This document shows positions 8,067 through 13,891 of a stretch of 64,000 bases of DNA, piece after piece. The notes beneath the pieces are model-generated. The model ran no database searches. It worked only from the letters and a program-made list of their open reading frames with translations, and was not told the DNA's origin. A program made the position numbers and the translations under genes. The first letter of the stretch is position 1. Each line of letters begins with the position of its first letter. The stretch is from assembly GCA_964434575.1 (NCBI GenBank), contig CAYSWB010000008.1:1-64000 (forward strand), written 5' to 3'. Source of the stretch: DAORHV01 sp964434575. GTDB lineage: Bacteria; Patescibacteriota; Gracilibacteria; Peribacterales; Peribacteraceae.

Positions 8067-8822
8067 ATGAAGCTATCCCGCGGTTCACTTGTGATCGGCG
8101 TGGCGGCGGCATCGCTGCTGACGCTCTCGGGCTGCGCCAGCAAGATTTTCGGGCCCACGTCGGCCCAGCGCGAGGCATACGCGGAACAGCAGGCCCGGCA
8201 AGCTGCCGGCAGCGGCGCGGCGGCATCCGGCGAGACGACCGCTTCCGCGGCAGCGACGGCATCCAAGCCTCCCAAGGCCGTTGTCCGGCGCGAGTTCGAT
8301 CCGGAGGTCATCGACATCCTCACCGTTTTCCAGAAGCGCCTGAGCGACAACTCCAAAGGTTTCGACAGCGAGAACATCGTCAGCGGTTCCACGGGGATCG
8401 GCGAACTGGTGCTGGTGACGCGCGGCATGAAGCTGCACCGCCATCCGGACCAGAACCGCGTCTACTACGTCATCAGCGGCCGCGGCGACATCGTTCTCGA
8501 CGGCTCGGGGTCGTCCGTGCGCGCGGGCCACGTGATCGCGGTGCCGGCCGGCACGCCGCTGTCCATCATGCCCGCAGGCGAACAGCCGCTGCGCCTGCTG
8601 CTCGTGAAGATGCCGGGGCAGGGCTTTAACACCGTGCAATGGCTGAAGGAGCCCGACGAACCGGACGCGAAGGAAGAGGAAGAGGTCGATGAACTGGAGC
8701 CGATGGTGGTACCGGACTTGGGCGAAGAGGAACAAGAGCCCGCCGCAACCGAAGAGACCGCGGAATCCTCAGCGCCCGGCGACGGGCTGGAGGACTTCCA
8801 GACCGGAACGTTATCGCAGTAA
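8067..8822 (+). CDS. cupin-domain lipoprotein
   Basis: This 251-residue protein has a lipoprotein signal with the lipobox L-S-G-C at about residues 19-22. An Ala/Ser-rich linker leads into a small cupin: residues near 110-120 carry M-K-L-H-R-H-P-D (metal-binding His pair) and then G-x-G-D-I-V-L-D and V-P-A-G-T-P-L. The C-terminal 60 residues are highly acidic (Glu/Asp-rich) and lack a recognisable fold. It probably sits on the outer face of the membrane next to its SIMPL partner. A GAGGTG lies 9 nt before the ATG but is inside the upstream coding region, so its role is uncertain. The end overlaps the convergent gene by 12 nt. Confidence 0.8.
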   Translation: MKLSRGSLVIGVAAASLLTLSGCASKIFGPTSAQREAYAEQQARQAAGSGAAASGETTASAAATASKPPKAVVRREFDPEVIDILTVFQKRLSDNSKGFDSENIVSGSTGIGELVLVTRGMKLHRHPDQNRVYYVISGRGDIVLDGSGSSVRAGHVIAVPAGTPLSIMPAGEQPLRLLLVKMPGQGFNTVQWLKEPDEPDAKEEEEVDELEPMVVPDLGEEEQEPAATEETAESSAPGDGLEDFQTGTLSQ

Positions 8823-9236
8823 GGCCTTCACGTCGGCGTGCGCCACCACCAGCACTGCGCCGGCCGCGATGAGCGCCAGCCCGAGAAGGATGGTCCAGTC
8901 GATGCCCTGTTTGGCGACGATCATATTGAACAGCAGCGCGGCGATGGGGCCGGAGGCAATCCACAACGCGGCGATGACGATGAAGTTCTTGTAGTTGGAA
9001 AATCCCAGGTGGAACCCGAAACTGAACAACGCGTTGATGATGACCAAAAGCCAGAGGAATTCCAGTTGGGTGACAATGGACCGCACCAGCGGCGAATCGT
9101 ATTGGAATCCCAGGAACGAACCCGACGACGACAGCTTGCCGGTGTACCAGCCGTACCACGACACCAGGAATTGGGCGGCCAAGAACAGCGCGGGCATCAG
9201 GAGTTTTTCGACCATGGGAAAAGGGGGGAAGAGCAT
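8811..9236 (-). CDS. four-helix membrane protein (SMR/EamA-like)
   Basis: This protein has 141 residues and about four transmembrane segments, an arrangement like half-size drug/metabolite transporters. The final helix (L-G-L-A-L-I-A-A-G-A-V-L-V-V) resembles the last EamA/SMR helix. The ATG at 9236 shares its A with the stop TAA of the upstream gene (TAATG), which suggests translational coupling. A second ATG at 9215 is preceded by a C-rich stretch and would give 134 residues. The substrate is unknown and the family assignment is tentative. Confidence 0.6.
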   Translation of the reverse strand: MLFPPFPMVEKLLMPALFLAAQFLVSWYGWYTGKLSSSGSFLGFQYDSPLVRSIVTQLEFLWLLVIINALFSFGFHLGFSNYKNFIVIAALWIASGPIAALLFNMIVAKQGIDWTILLGLALIAAGAVLVVAHADVKALLR

Positions 9237-9517
9237 TATTGCATCCAGTGGCGGAAGAACCCGCGGCCCGTGCGCTTGCTGTTGCGCCTGAAATCGGCGA
9301 CGACGTCGCGCAGCGACACCAACGACCACACGCCGTTCAGCACCGCAAACGGCCAGGCCGAAAGCAGGACGGCGTACCAGACCAACAGGGCGCCGCCCGC
9401 CATGTTGCACAAGTCGTAGATGAAATAGTCGTCCTTCCAAACGTGGAGCTGGTTGAGAATGAAGGCCAGCAGGAGCAGGGTCGCGCCGCAAACGCCGATC
9501 AGCATCACGAGCGTCAT
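9236..9517 (-). CDS. CBU_0592-like small membrane protein
   Basis: This 93-residue protein has three hydrophobic helices. The pattern of an N-terminal G-x-x-G-A-x-L-L-L-L-A-F, a central Y-D-L-C-N-M-A-G-G and W-P-F-A-V-L-N-G-V-W matches the CBU_0592 domain of unknown function, often found as a short membrane protein. It forms an operon with the four-helix protein downstream. Confidence 0.7.
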   Translation of the reverse strand: MTLVMLIGVCGATLLLLAFILNQLHVWKDDYFIYDLCNMAGGALLVWYAVLLSAWPFAVLNGVWSLVSLRDVVADFRRNSKRTGRGFFRHWMQ

Positions 9518-9523
9518 GGCCAG

Positions 9524-9529
9524 AGCATA
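9524..9529 (-). promoter_or_regulatory. -10 element TATGCT (minus strand)
   Basis: TATGCT read on the minus strand ends 6 nt before the start codon at 9517, predicting a leaderless mRNA for the two small membrane proteins. Confidence 0.5.
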
Positions 9530-9552
9530 GCCAAAACCGCCGTCCCGCTGCG

Positions 9553-9581
9553 TTGTGGGAAAACGTAAAATATGCTACAAT
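9553..9581 (+). promoter_or_regulatory. promoter TTGTGG-N17-TACAAT
   Basis: The -35 is at 9553-9558 and the -10 at 9576-9581, with optimal 17-nt spacing. The -10 ends 6 nt before the ATG at 9588. Confidence 0.7.
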
Positions 9582-9587
9582 GGTGCG

Positions 9588-10394
9588 ATGTCCGTCAAAA
9601 CACACATGAAGAACTTCTGGCAGTCCAATACCGTCCGCCAACTGGCGGGCGCCACTGCCGGCATGATCGTCGCCGGCGGCTTGTACGTCGGATTCGAGCA
9701 GCTGGGCAGCATGAAGCTGACCGGCATGTTGGTGGAACCGAACAACGTGAACATCACCGAAAACGCAGGCGAAGTGTCCACCGCCCACGAGAACGTGGAC
9801 GAAGACACCGCCCGCCGCTTGGGCCAGCGCGCCCAGCAGGTGGCCGACCAGATGAAGCAACTCGCCGCCGTGACGCAGCCCGAGGCCGCCGGCACGCCGG
9901 TGGAGCAGCGCACGCAGCAGCGTCTGGCCGCGAGGCAGTCGCAGATGGAGCAGTTCAAACAGGCCCACGCCGCCGCCCCGACGTACGCCGGCAACTCCGG
10001 CGCGCCGGTGGACCAACGTGAACGCTTGGCTCAGCGCGCCGAACAGAACCGCCAATTGCGCGAGGCGGCCGAGACCGCCGCCATCGCCGAAGCCGCTCCC
10101 AAGTCCGTGGACCTGGAAGCCATCAGGCAGCTCGTGAAGACGAACCCCGCCCTGGCCCCGTCCGTCCCGGCCGACGCCGCCGTGGTGGCCGCCGTCGAGG
10201 ACGCCGGCACCCTGCACTCCGGCGCGCCGCTCATGCAGCAGACCGTCGTGACTCCGCCCAAGGCCAAGACCCTGGCCAGCTCCGGATCGCGCGAGAATCT
10301 GCTCATCGTGCTCACCCTCGCCGGCGCACTCGGCATGTACTTGTCCGACCCCGTCCGCCGCGCGCGGTTCGTGGCATTGGTCACGCGCTCGTAG
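9588..10394 (+). CDS. hypothetical protein with two membrane segments and coiled coil
   Basis: This protein has 268 residues and is not recognised. A hydrophobic segment lies at about residues 18-33 (A-T-A-G-M-I-V-A-G-G-L-Y-V-G). A long Ala/Gln/Glu-rich helical region with coiled-coil character follows (R-L-G-Q-R-A-Q-Q-V-A-D-Q and similar). A second hydrophobic segment sits near the C-terminus (L-L-I-V-L-T-L-A-G-A-L-G-M-Y-L). The start at MSVKTH was chosen because the promoter's -10 lies 6 nt before it; the longer in-frame start would overlap the promoter. Function unknown. Confidence 0.7.
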   Translation: MSVKTHMKNFWQSNTVRQLAGATAGMIVAGGLYVGFEQLGSMKLTGMLVEPNNVNITENAGEVSTAHENVDEDTARRLGQRAQQVADQMKQLAAVTQPEAAGTPVEQRTQQRLAARQSQMEQFKQAHAAAPTYAGNSGAPVDQRERLAQRAEQNRQLREAAETAAIAEAAPKSVDLEAIRQLVKTNPALAPSVPADAAVVAAVEDAGTLHSGAPLMQQTVVTPPKAKTLASSGSRENLLIVLTLAGALGMYLSDPVRRARFVALVTRS

Positions 10395-10414
10395 CAATCC
10401 GATCCGCGGCGCTG

Positions 10415-10420
10415 TAGCAT
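10415..10420 (+). promoter_or_regulatory. -10 element TAGCAT of the prepilin peptidase gene
   Basis: TAGCAT ends 7 nt before the ATG at 10428, predicting a leaderless mRNA. Confidence 0.45.
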
Positions 10421-10427
10421 ACGCTCC

Positions 10428-11174
10428 ATGTCGAGCGCCTTCTTCGTGCCGCTGTTCGCGGCATCCGGCCTTGTCCTGGGAAGTTTCGCGAACGTGCTCA
10501 TCGTGCGGTACGGCACCAAGAAGTGGGTGAGCGGCCGTTCGGCGTGCCCGCGCTGCAAGAAGCAGCTGGCCTGGTACGACCTGGTGCCGGTGGCCAGCTA
10601 TGTATGGCTTGGCGGCCGCTGCCGCAAATGCAAGCAGCCCATTTCGGCGCGCTATCCCCTCATCGAACTCGTTTCGGCCGCGCTGTTCCTGCTGGCGCTG
10701 CACCGCGTTCCCGACGAGCCCGTGCTGGCCGCGCTGTCGGGCGTGATTCTCTACGTGTTGCTGGTCGCGTCGGCGATCGACGCCGAGCACCAGGAAATAC
10801 CCGATATCTTCAGCATCGTCATCGCCGGATGCGGACTCCTTGCGGCGGCGGTCTTCGGCTCGCTGCAGGACGCGCTGCTCGGCGGCATTTTGGGCGTGTG
10901 TTGGTTCGGCTGGCAATGGCTGGTCAGCCGGGGCACGTGGGTCGGCAGCGGCGACATGCTGCTGGCGGGCGCGTTGGGATTGTGGCTGGGGTTCATCCCC
11001 ACGATCACGATGCTCATGCTGGCATACGCCACCGGCGCGGTGGTCGCCGGATGGATCCTGCTGATGGGCGGCAAGCTGAAAGCGCGCCGCATCGCGTTCG
11101 GTCCGTTCATCGCGCTGGGGACGTTGCTGGCGTTCCTTGGAGCGGGCGACTGGTATCTCTCGTTGCTGCGATAA
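10428..11174 (+). CDS. pilD: type IV prepilin peptidase / N-methyltransferase
   Basis: This 248-residue polytopic membrane protein cleaves and methylates type IV pilin-like precursors. The N-terminal cytoplasmic domain has two C-x-x-C pairs (C-P-R-C and C-R-K-C) and the S-x-R-Y-P-x-x-E motif. The two catalytic aspartates of the membrane aspartyl protease are in S-A-I-D-A-E-H-Q-E-I-P-D and V-G-S-G-D-M (the GxGD-like motif). It implies that the organism makes type IV pili or pseudopili, although no pilin gene is in this window. Confidence 0.93.
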   Translation: MSSAFFVPLFAASGLVLGSFANVLIVRYGTKKWVSGRSACPRCKKQLAWYDLVPVASYVWLGGRCRKCKQPISARYPLIELVSAALFLLALHRVPDEPVLAALSGVILYVLLVASAIDAEHQEIPDIFSIVIAGCGLLAAAVFGSLQDALLGGILGVCWFGWQWLVSRGTWVGSGDMLLAGALGLWLGFIPTITMLMLAYATGAVVAGWILLMGGKLKARRIAFGPFIALGTLLAFLGAGDWYLSLLR

Positions 11175-11314
11175 CAAGAAAGAGGCTTCGCAGCTCTGGG
11201 GACTCTTTCGAGTGAATCCGCAAGGCTGCGAAGCCTCAGTGCACCAACGGGGATTGCTGCACGTCTCACGAGGAGAATGCCCCTCCGGTGAAGGAGGAAA
11301 TCCGTTATGTTGGC
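11172..11314 (-). ncRNA. probable structured non-coding RNA (unknown family)
   Basis: The gap between prepilin peptidase and smpB has no ORF but contains a near-consensus minus-strand promoter (TTGACA-N18-TAGTAT). About 140 nt downstream, a 13-bp perfect inverted repeat (arms 11182-11194 and 11225-11237) is followed on the minus strand by TTTCTTGTT, as in an intrinsic terminator. Its loop holds a GAAA-tetraloop hairpin (ACTC-GAAA-GAGT). Upstream on the transcript are a CCTCC/GGAGG hairpin and a GTGCA/TGCAC hairpin. The transcript would run from about 11314 to about 11172. I could not match it to SRP RNA, tmRNA, RNase P or a riboswitch; 6S RNA is possible but unproven. Confidence 0.55.
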
Positions 11315-11320
11315 ATGGCA

Positions 11321-11350
11321 ATACTACAATACATTGCATGCCCTTGTCAA
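11321..11350 (-). promoter_or_regulatory. strong promoter TTGACA-N18-TAGTAT (minus strand)
   Basis: The -35 TTGACA is the complement of 11345-11350 and the -10 TAGTAT is the complement of 11321-11326. It has one of only two perfect TTGACA boxes I noted in the window and faces away from smpB into the predicted ncRNA. Confidence 0.7.
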
Positions 11351-11406
11351 CTGCTCCCGACGCCGATCGGACGGCATCCAGATGAGGAAAACCCGTAAAA
11401 CCCTGG

Positions 11407-11412
11407 TAAAGT
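11407..11412 (+). promoter_or_regulatory. -10 element TAAAGT of smpB
   Basis: TAAAGT ends 6 nt before the ATG at 11419, predicting a leaderless mRNA. Confidence 0.5.
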
Positions 11413-11418
11413 GGTTGC

Positions 11419-11859
11419 ATGAAGACCGTGGCACAGAACCGGCGGGCAAGATTCGACTATGAGATCGTCGAAACGGTGGAGGCTGGCCTGGTCCTGACCG
11501 GCCAGGAGGTCAAATCGTGCCGCCTGGGGCAGGTGAGCCTGGCCGGCGCGTACGTCTCGTTCTTCGGCGGTAAGCCGATGATCAAACACATGAAAATCGC
11601 GCCGTACAAATTCGCCAGCGGACTGGAGGGATACGACCCCGGCCACGACCGCGAATTATTGTTGAAGAAATCCGAGCGCGAGCGGCTGGCGTCGGCCGGC
11701 TCGGTCCAGGGAACGACGATCGTCCCGCTGGAGGTGCGCGCCGGAAAATTCATCAAGGTGCTCATCGGCCTGGGGCGCGGCCGCAAGCGGCTGGATAAAC
11801 GGCAGGTGATCAAGGACCGGGATTTGGACCGCCGCATGCGCTCGGGCAAGGACCTGTAG
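11419..11859 (+). CDS. smpB: SsrA-binding protein SmpB
   Basis: This 146-residue protein binds tmRNA and brings it to stalled ribosomes for trans-translation. Diagnostic segments are the N-terminal N-R-R-A-R-F-D-Y, then E-T-V-E-A-G-L-V-L-T-G-Q-E-V-K-S, and the basic C-terminal tail with G-R-G-R-K-R-L-D-K-R and D-R-D-L-D-R. The tail occupies the decoding centre. Length and start are normal for the family. No tmRNA gene was found in the window. Confidence 0.95.
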   Translation: MKTVAQNRRARFDYEIVETVEAGLVLTGQEVKSCRLGQVSLAGAYVSFFGGKPMIKHMKIAPYKFASGLEGYDPGHDRELLLKKSERERLASAGSVQGTTIVPLEVRAGKFIKVLIGLGRGRKRLDKRQVIKDRDLDRRMRSGKDL

Positions 11860-11902
11860 GAAATCGGTCCGTTTCGGATTGTGGCCGTCCGGCGTTCCCG
11901 CC

Positions 11903-11908
11903 TACCAT
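11903..11908 (+). promoter_or_regulatory. -10 element TACCAT of recR
   Basis: TACCAT ends 8 nt before the ATG at 11917, predicting a leaderless mRNA. Confidence 0.45.
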
Positions 11909-11916
11909 GCGGGCCT

Positions 11917-12516
11917 ATGAGCAGCCTGCTTCCGCCGCAGATCAAGAAAGCCATCGAGGAGTTCAGCAAGCTGCCCGGCGTGGGCCCCAAGTCCGCCGAA
12001 CGCCTAACGTTTCACCTGCTGCGCTCATCCAAGGCGTCGCCGGACGCGCTGGGCAACGCGTTGCTGGCGCTGAAGCGTGACCTGAAGTACTGCCGCGTGT
12101 GCCAGATGATCACACTGGAAGACCTGTGCGACACGTGCGCCGACGGCACGCGCGACGCCAAAACGGTGCTGGTGGTGGAGGAGCCGCTGGAAGTGGTGGC
12201 GTTCGAGAAGGCCGGCTACAAGGGCAGCTACCACGTGCTGCACGGCGTGCTGTCCCCCATCGACGGCATGGGTCCGGAACAACTGCGCCTGAAGGAACTG
12301 ATCGACCGCTGCAAGGACGGCGCCGTGACGGAAGTGGTGATCGCGACGAACCTGGACGTGGAGGGCGAAGCGACCGCCACGTACATCAAGCAGCAGTTGG
12401 CCGGGAAGGTGAAGACCGTGACGCGCCTGGCCCACGGCCTGCCGATGGGCGCCGACATCGAGTTCGCCGACCAGATCACGCTGCGCGAAGCGCTGGCGGG
12501 CAGGCGGCAGGCATAA
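11917..12516 (+). CDS. recR: recombination mediator RecR
   Basis: This 199-residue protein works with RecF/RecO in loading RecA at gaps. It has an N-terminal helix-hairpin-helix (L-P-G-V-G-P-K-S-A-E-R-L), a C4 zinc finger (C-R-V-C ... C-D-T-C) and a Toprim domain starting L-V-V-E-E-P. The Gly-Val-Leu-Ser-Pro motif typical of RecR is present (H-G-V-L-S-P-I-D-G). The start MSSLLPPQIKKAI was chosen on promoter spacing and family length; an upstream GTG gives a non-conserved extension. Confidence 0.95.
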   Translation: MSSLLPPQIKKAIEEFSKLPGVGPKSAERLTFHLLRSSKASPDALGNALLALKRDLKYCRVCQMITLEDLCDTCADGTRDAKTVLVVEEPLEVVAFEKAGYKGSYHVLHGVLSPIDGMGPEQLRLKELIDRCKDGAVTEVVIATNLDVEGEATATYIKQQLAGKVKTVTRLAHGLPMGADIEFADQITLREALAGRRQA

Positions 12517-12518
12517 AA

Positions 12519-12540
12519 AAACCGCCCTCGCGGGCGGTTT
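12519..12540 (-). terminator. intrinsic terminator (mainly for the minus-strand gene)
   Basis: A 9-bp perfect stem, AAACCGCCC / GGGCGGTTT with loop TCGC. Read on the minus strand it ends in GGGCGGTTTTTTT, a classic terminator for the gene at 12551-12925. On the plus strand it also sits directly behind recR. Confidence 0.75.
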
Positions 12541-12550
12541 CGATCACTTC

Positions 12551-12925
12551 TTAATCTTCGCCGGGCCCGCGGCCCTCGGCGATGTTCTTGCGAACATGTT
12601 CGGCAGGGAAGCCCGTCGCTCCGATGGCGGGGCGACGAAGGATGTTGTGGTCGACAAGGTTCACGAAACGCGTGCCGGCCACGCTGGAAACCTGGCGGGC
12701 GGTATTCGTGAGCCACTGCGGGGAGTTACGCACGAATACGTTGTTGGCGCCGGTGGCCAGATGGCCTCCGAGGCCGGCCTTGCCGAGGCCGTAGACTCCG
12801 CCGGCCGCGAGAGCAGCGAGGCCCAGGAGATACTTGCCCTTGTGGCGGTTCAAGTGGCTGAGGATACCCTTCTTCTGCTCGGGGGGAGCGTCGCGCAGTA
12901 CTTCGACATTGCGGGGTGCAGGCAT
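12551..12925 (-). CDS. hypothetical protein with one membrane helix
   Basis: This protein has 124 residues and is not recognised. A basic stretch (H-L-N-R-H-K-G-K-Y) precedes a hydrophobic, glycine-rich segment at about residues 32-50. The C-terminal part is polar and ends with Glu/Gly/Asp. It follows the 138-residue gene by 41 nt and probably shares its promoter. The leader just before the ATG reads CTCCACACCC, similar to leaders of other unknown genes here. Confidence 0.65.
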   Translation of the reverse strand: MPAPRNVEVLRDAPPEQKKGILSHLNRHKGKYLLGLAALAAGGVYGLGKAGLGGHLATGANNVFVRNSPQWLTNTARQVSSVAGTRFVNLVDHNILRRPAIGATGFPAEHVRKNIAEGRGPGED

Positions 12926-12966
12926 GGGTGTGGAGGAAAAGCGAGTGAGGAGAAAGCGGGTGTCGG

Positions 12967-13383
12967 CTACTTGGAGGAATTCACGGTCAGCACGCGGTGA
13001 CGGGCGGCGGAAAGGGTCGCAATGGCCTCGACGGCGTCCTTGCTCACCTCGTCCTGCAGCGAAATCTCAATGAGCGCCGAAATGCCGCAGGCGCCGATGC
13101 TGAACAACAGGACGTCCAGCGCGCCGTCGGACAGCTTCTCGAAATCCAGGTCATCGATGTTGCCGCTCGTAAGCAGCTTGTCGATCATGCCCTTCACCTC
13201 CGGGTACTGGTCGTAGGAGGTCTTGGAAAGACGCTCGGCCAGCTCCTCTTCGGTCTCGAAGGAATCCAGCGTTTCGCTCTCGACGCGACCCTTGAACAGG
13301 GCCTGCGCGTTGGGCGGGAGTTTCTTCAGAAGAGCCTGCTCTTCATTGGTGAGCAGTACCTTCGTCGCAGCTTTTGCGGGCAT
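12967..13383 (-). CDS. hypothetical helical protein
   Basis: This 138-residue protein has no recognised domain. It is rich in Leu, Glu, Asp and Lys and predicted mostly helical (for example N-E-E-Q-A-L-L-K-K-L). It has no signal peptide. A well-formed promoter precedes it, and the 27-nt leader contains TTTCCCCCAC with no Shine-Dalgarno. It may be a small cytoplasmic regulatory or structural protein; the function is unknown. Confidence 0.65.
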   Translation of the reverse strand: MPAKAATKVLLTNEEQALLKKLPPNAQALFKGRVESETLDSFETEEELAERLSKTSYDQYPEVKGMIDKLLTSGNIDDLDFEKLSDGALDVLLFSIGACGISALIEISLQDEVSKDAVEAIATLSAARHRVLTVNSSK

Positions 13384-13412
13384 GGAACGAGTGGGGGAAA
13401 GGTATTTGACCT

Positions 13413-13441
13413 ATCATACCAAGAACAGGCCAAAATGGCAA
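13413..13441 (-). promoter_or_regulatory. promoter TTGCCA-N17-TATGAT (minus strand)
   Basis: The -35 is the complement of 13436-13441 and the -10 of 13413-13418. It drives the 138- and 124-residue genes with a leader of about 23 nt. Confidence 0.65.
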
Positions 13442-13461
13442 GAAAATGGCTTCCCGCTGCG

Positions 13462-13845
13462 CTATTTGTCAAGCAAGCTGCTTTTGTATTTCTGAGGCTC
13501 GTGGGCGCCCAGGCGCTCGGTTTTGCACGGCAAATCGGACTCGACGACGCCCGGCGGAAGCTGCTGGTCGTAGCCGAGTACAATCAAGTCCGGCTGGAAC
13601 TTCCGCACCGGTGCCAGGAAATCCCCTTCCTCATCGCCCAGGCGCACCTGCACGTCCGGGAACGCGGTCTTGATGGCCGCCACGCGCACCCTCTCGTCGT
13701 AGCGCGGCGTTTTGCCTTTGATCTTCTGCACGTTGGCGTCGCGCGCGACGATGACCGTGACGTCGCCGCGCTTGCGCGCCTCGTTCAAGACGAACTCGTG
13801 GCCGGGATGGAACTTGTCGAAGGTGCCGAAAATCATCACTTTCAT
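13462..13845 (-). CDS. cytidylyltransferase-like nucleotidyltransferase (HxGH family)
   Basis: This 127-residue protein has the nucleotidyltransferase motif G-T-F-D-K-F-H-P-G-H near the N-terminus, as in glycerol-3-phosphate cytidylyltransferase and archaeal-type FAD synthase. The R-Y-D-E-R-V motif and the P-D-L-I-V-L-G-Y-D-Q segment also fit. It transfers a nucleotide to a phosphorylated small molecule. A canonical second I-S-S-T/S-x-R motif is not obvious, so the substrate (CDP-alcohol or FAD) is open. The start was placed at MKVMIF, where the Rossmann strand begins. It probably shares a transcript with the upstream gene, 46 nt away. Confidence 0.75.
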   Translation of the reverse strand: MKVMIFGTFDKFHPGHEFVLNEARKRGDVTVIVARDANVQKIKGKTPRYDERVRVAAIKTAFPDVQVRLGDEEGDFLAPVRKFQPDLIVLGYDQQLPPGVVESDLPCKTERLGAHEPQKYKSSLLDK

Positions 13846-13891
13846 GATGTGCGGAGAAAAGGAGTCCAAGGAGTCTTGGAGTCCGGGAATC

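Noticed and set aside
11172..11314. SRP RNA, tmRNA or RNase P RNA
   Set aside because: The SRP GGAAG/GCAGCC core, tmRNA T-arm and CCA end, and RNase P GAGGAAAGUCC core are not present.
13846..13891. Repeated GGAGTCC words between two minus-strand genes as a terminator or repeat element
   Set aside because: There are three short near-copies and a small CCAAG/CTTGG palindrome only; too short to support a feature.
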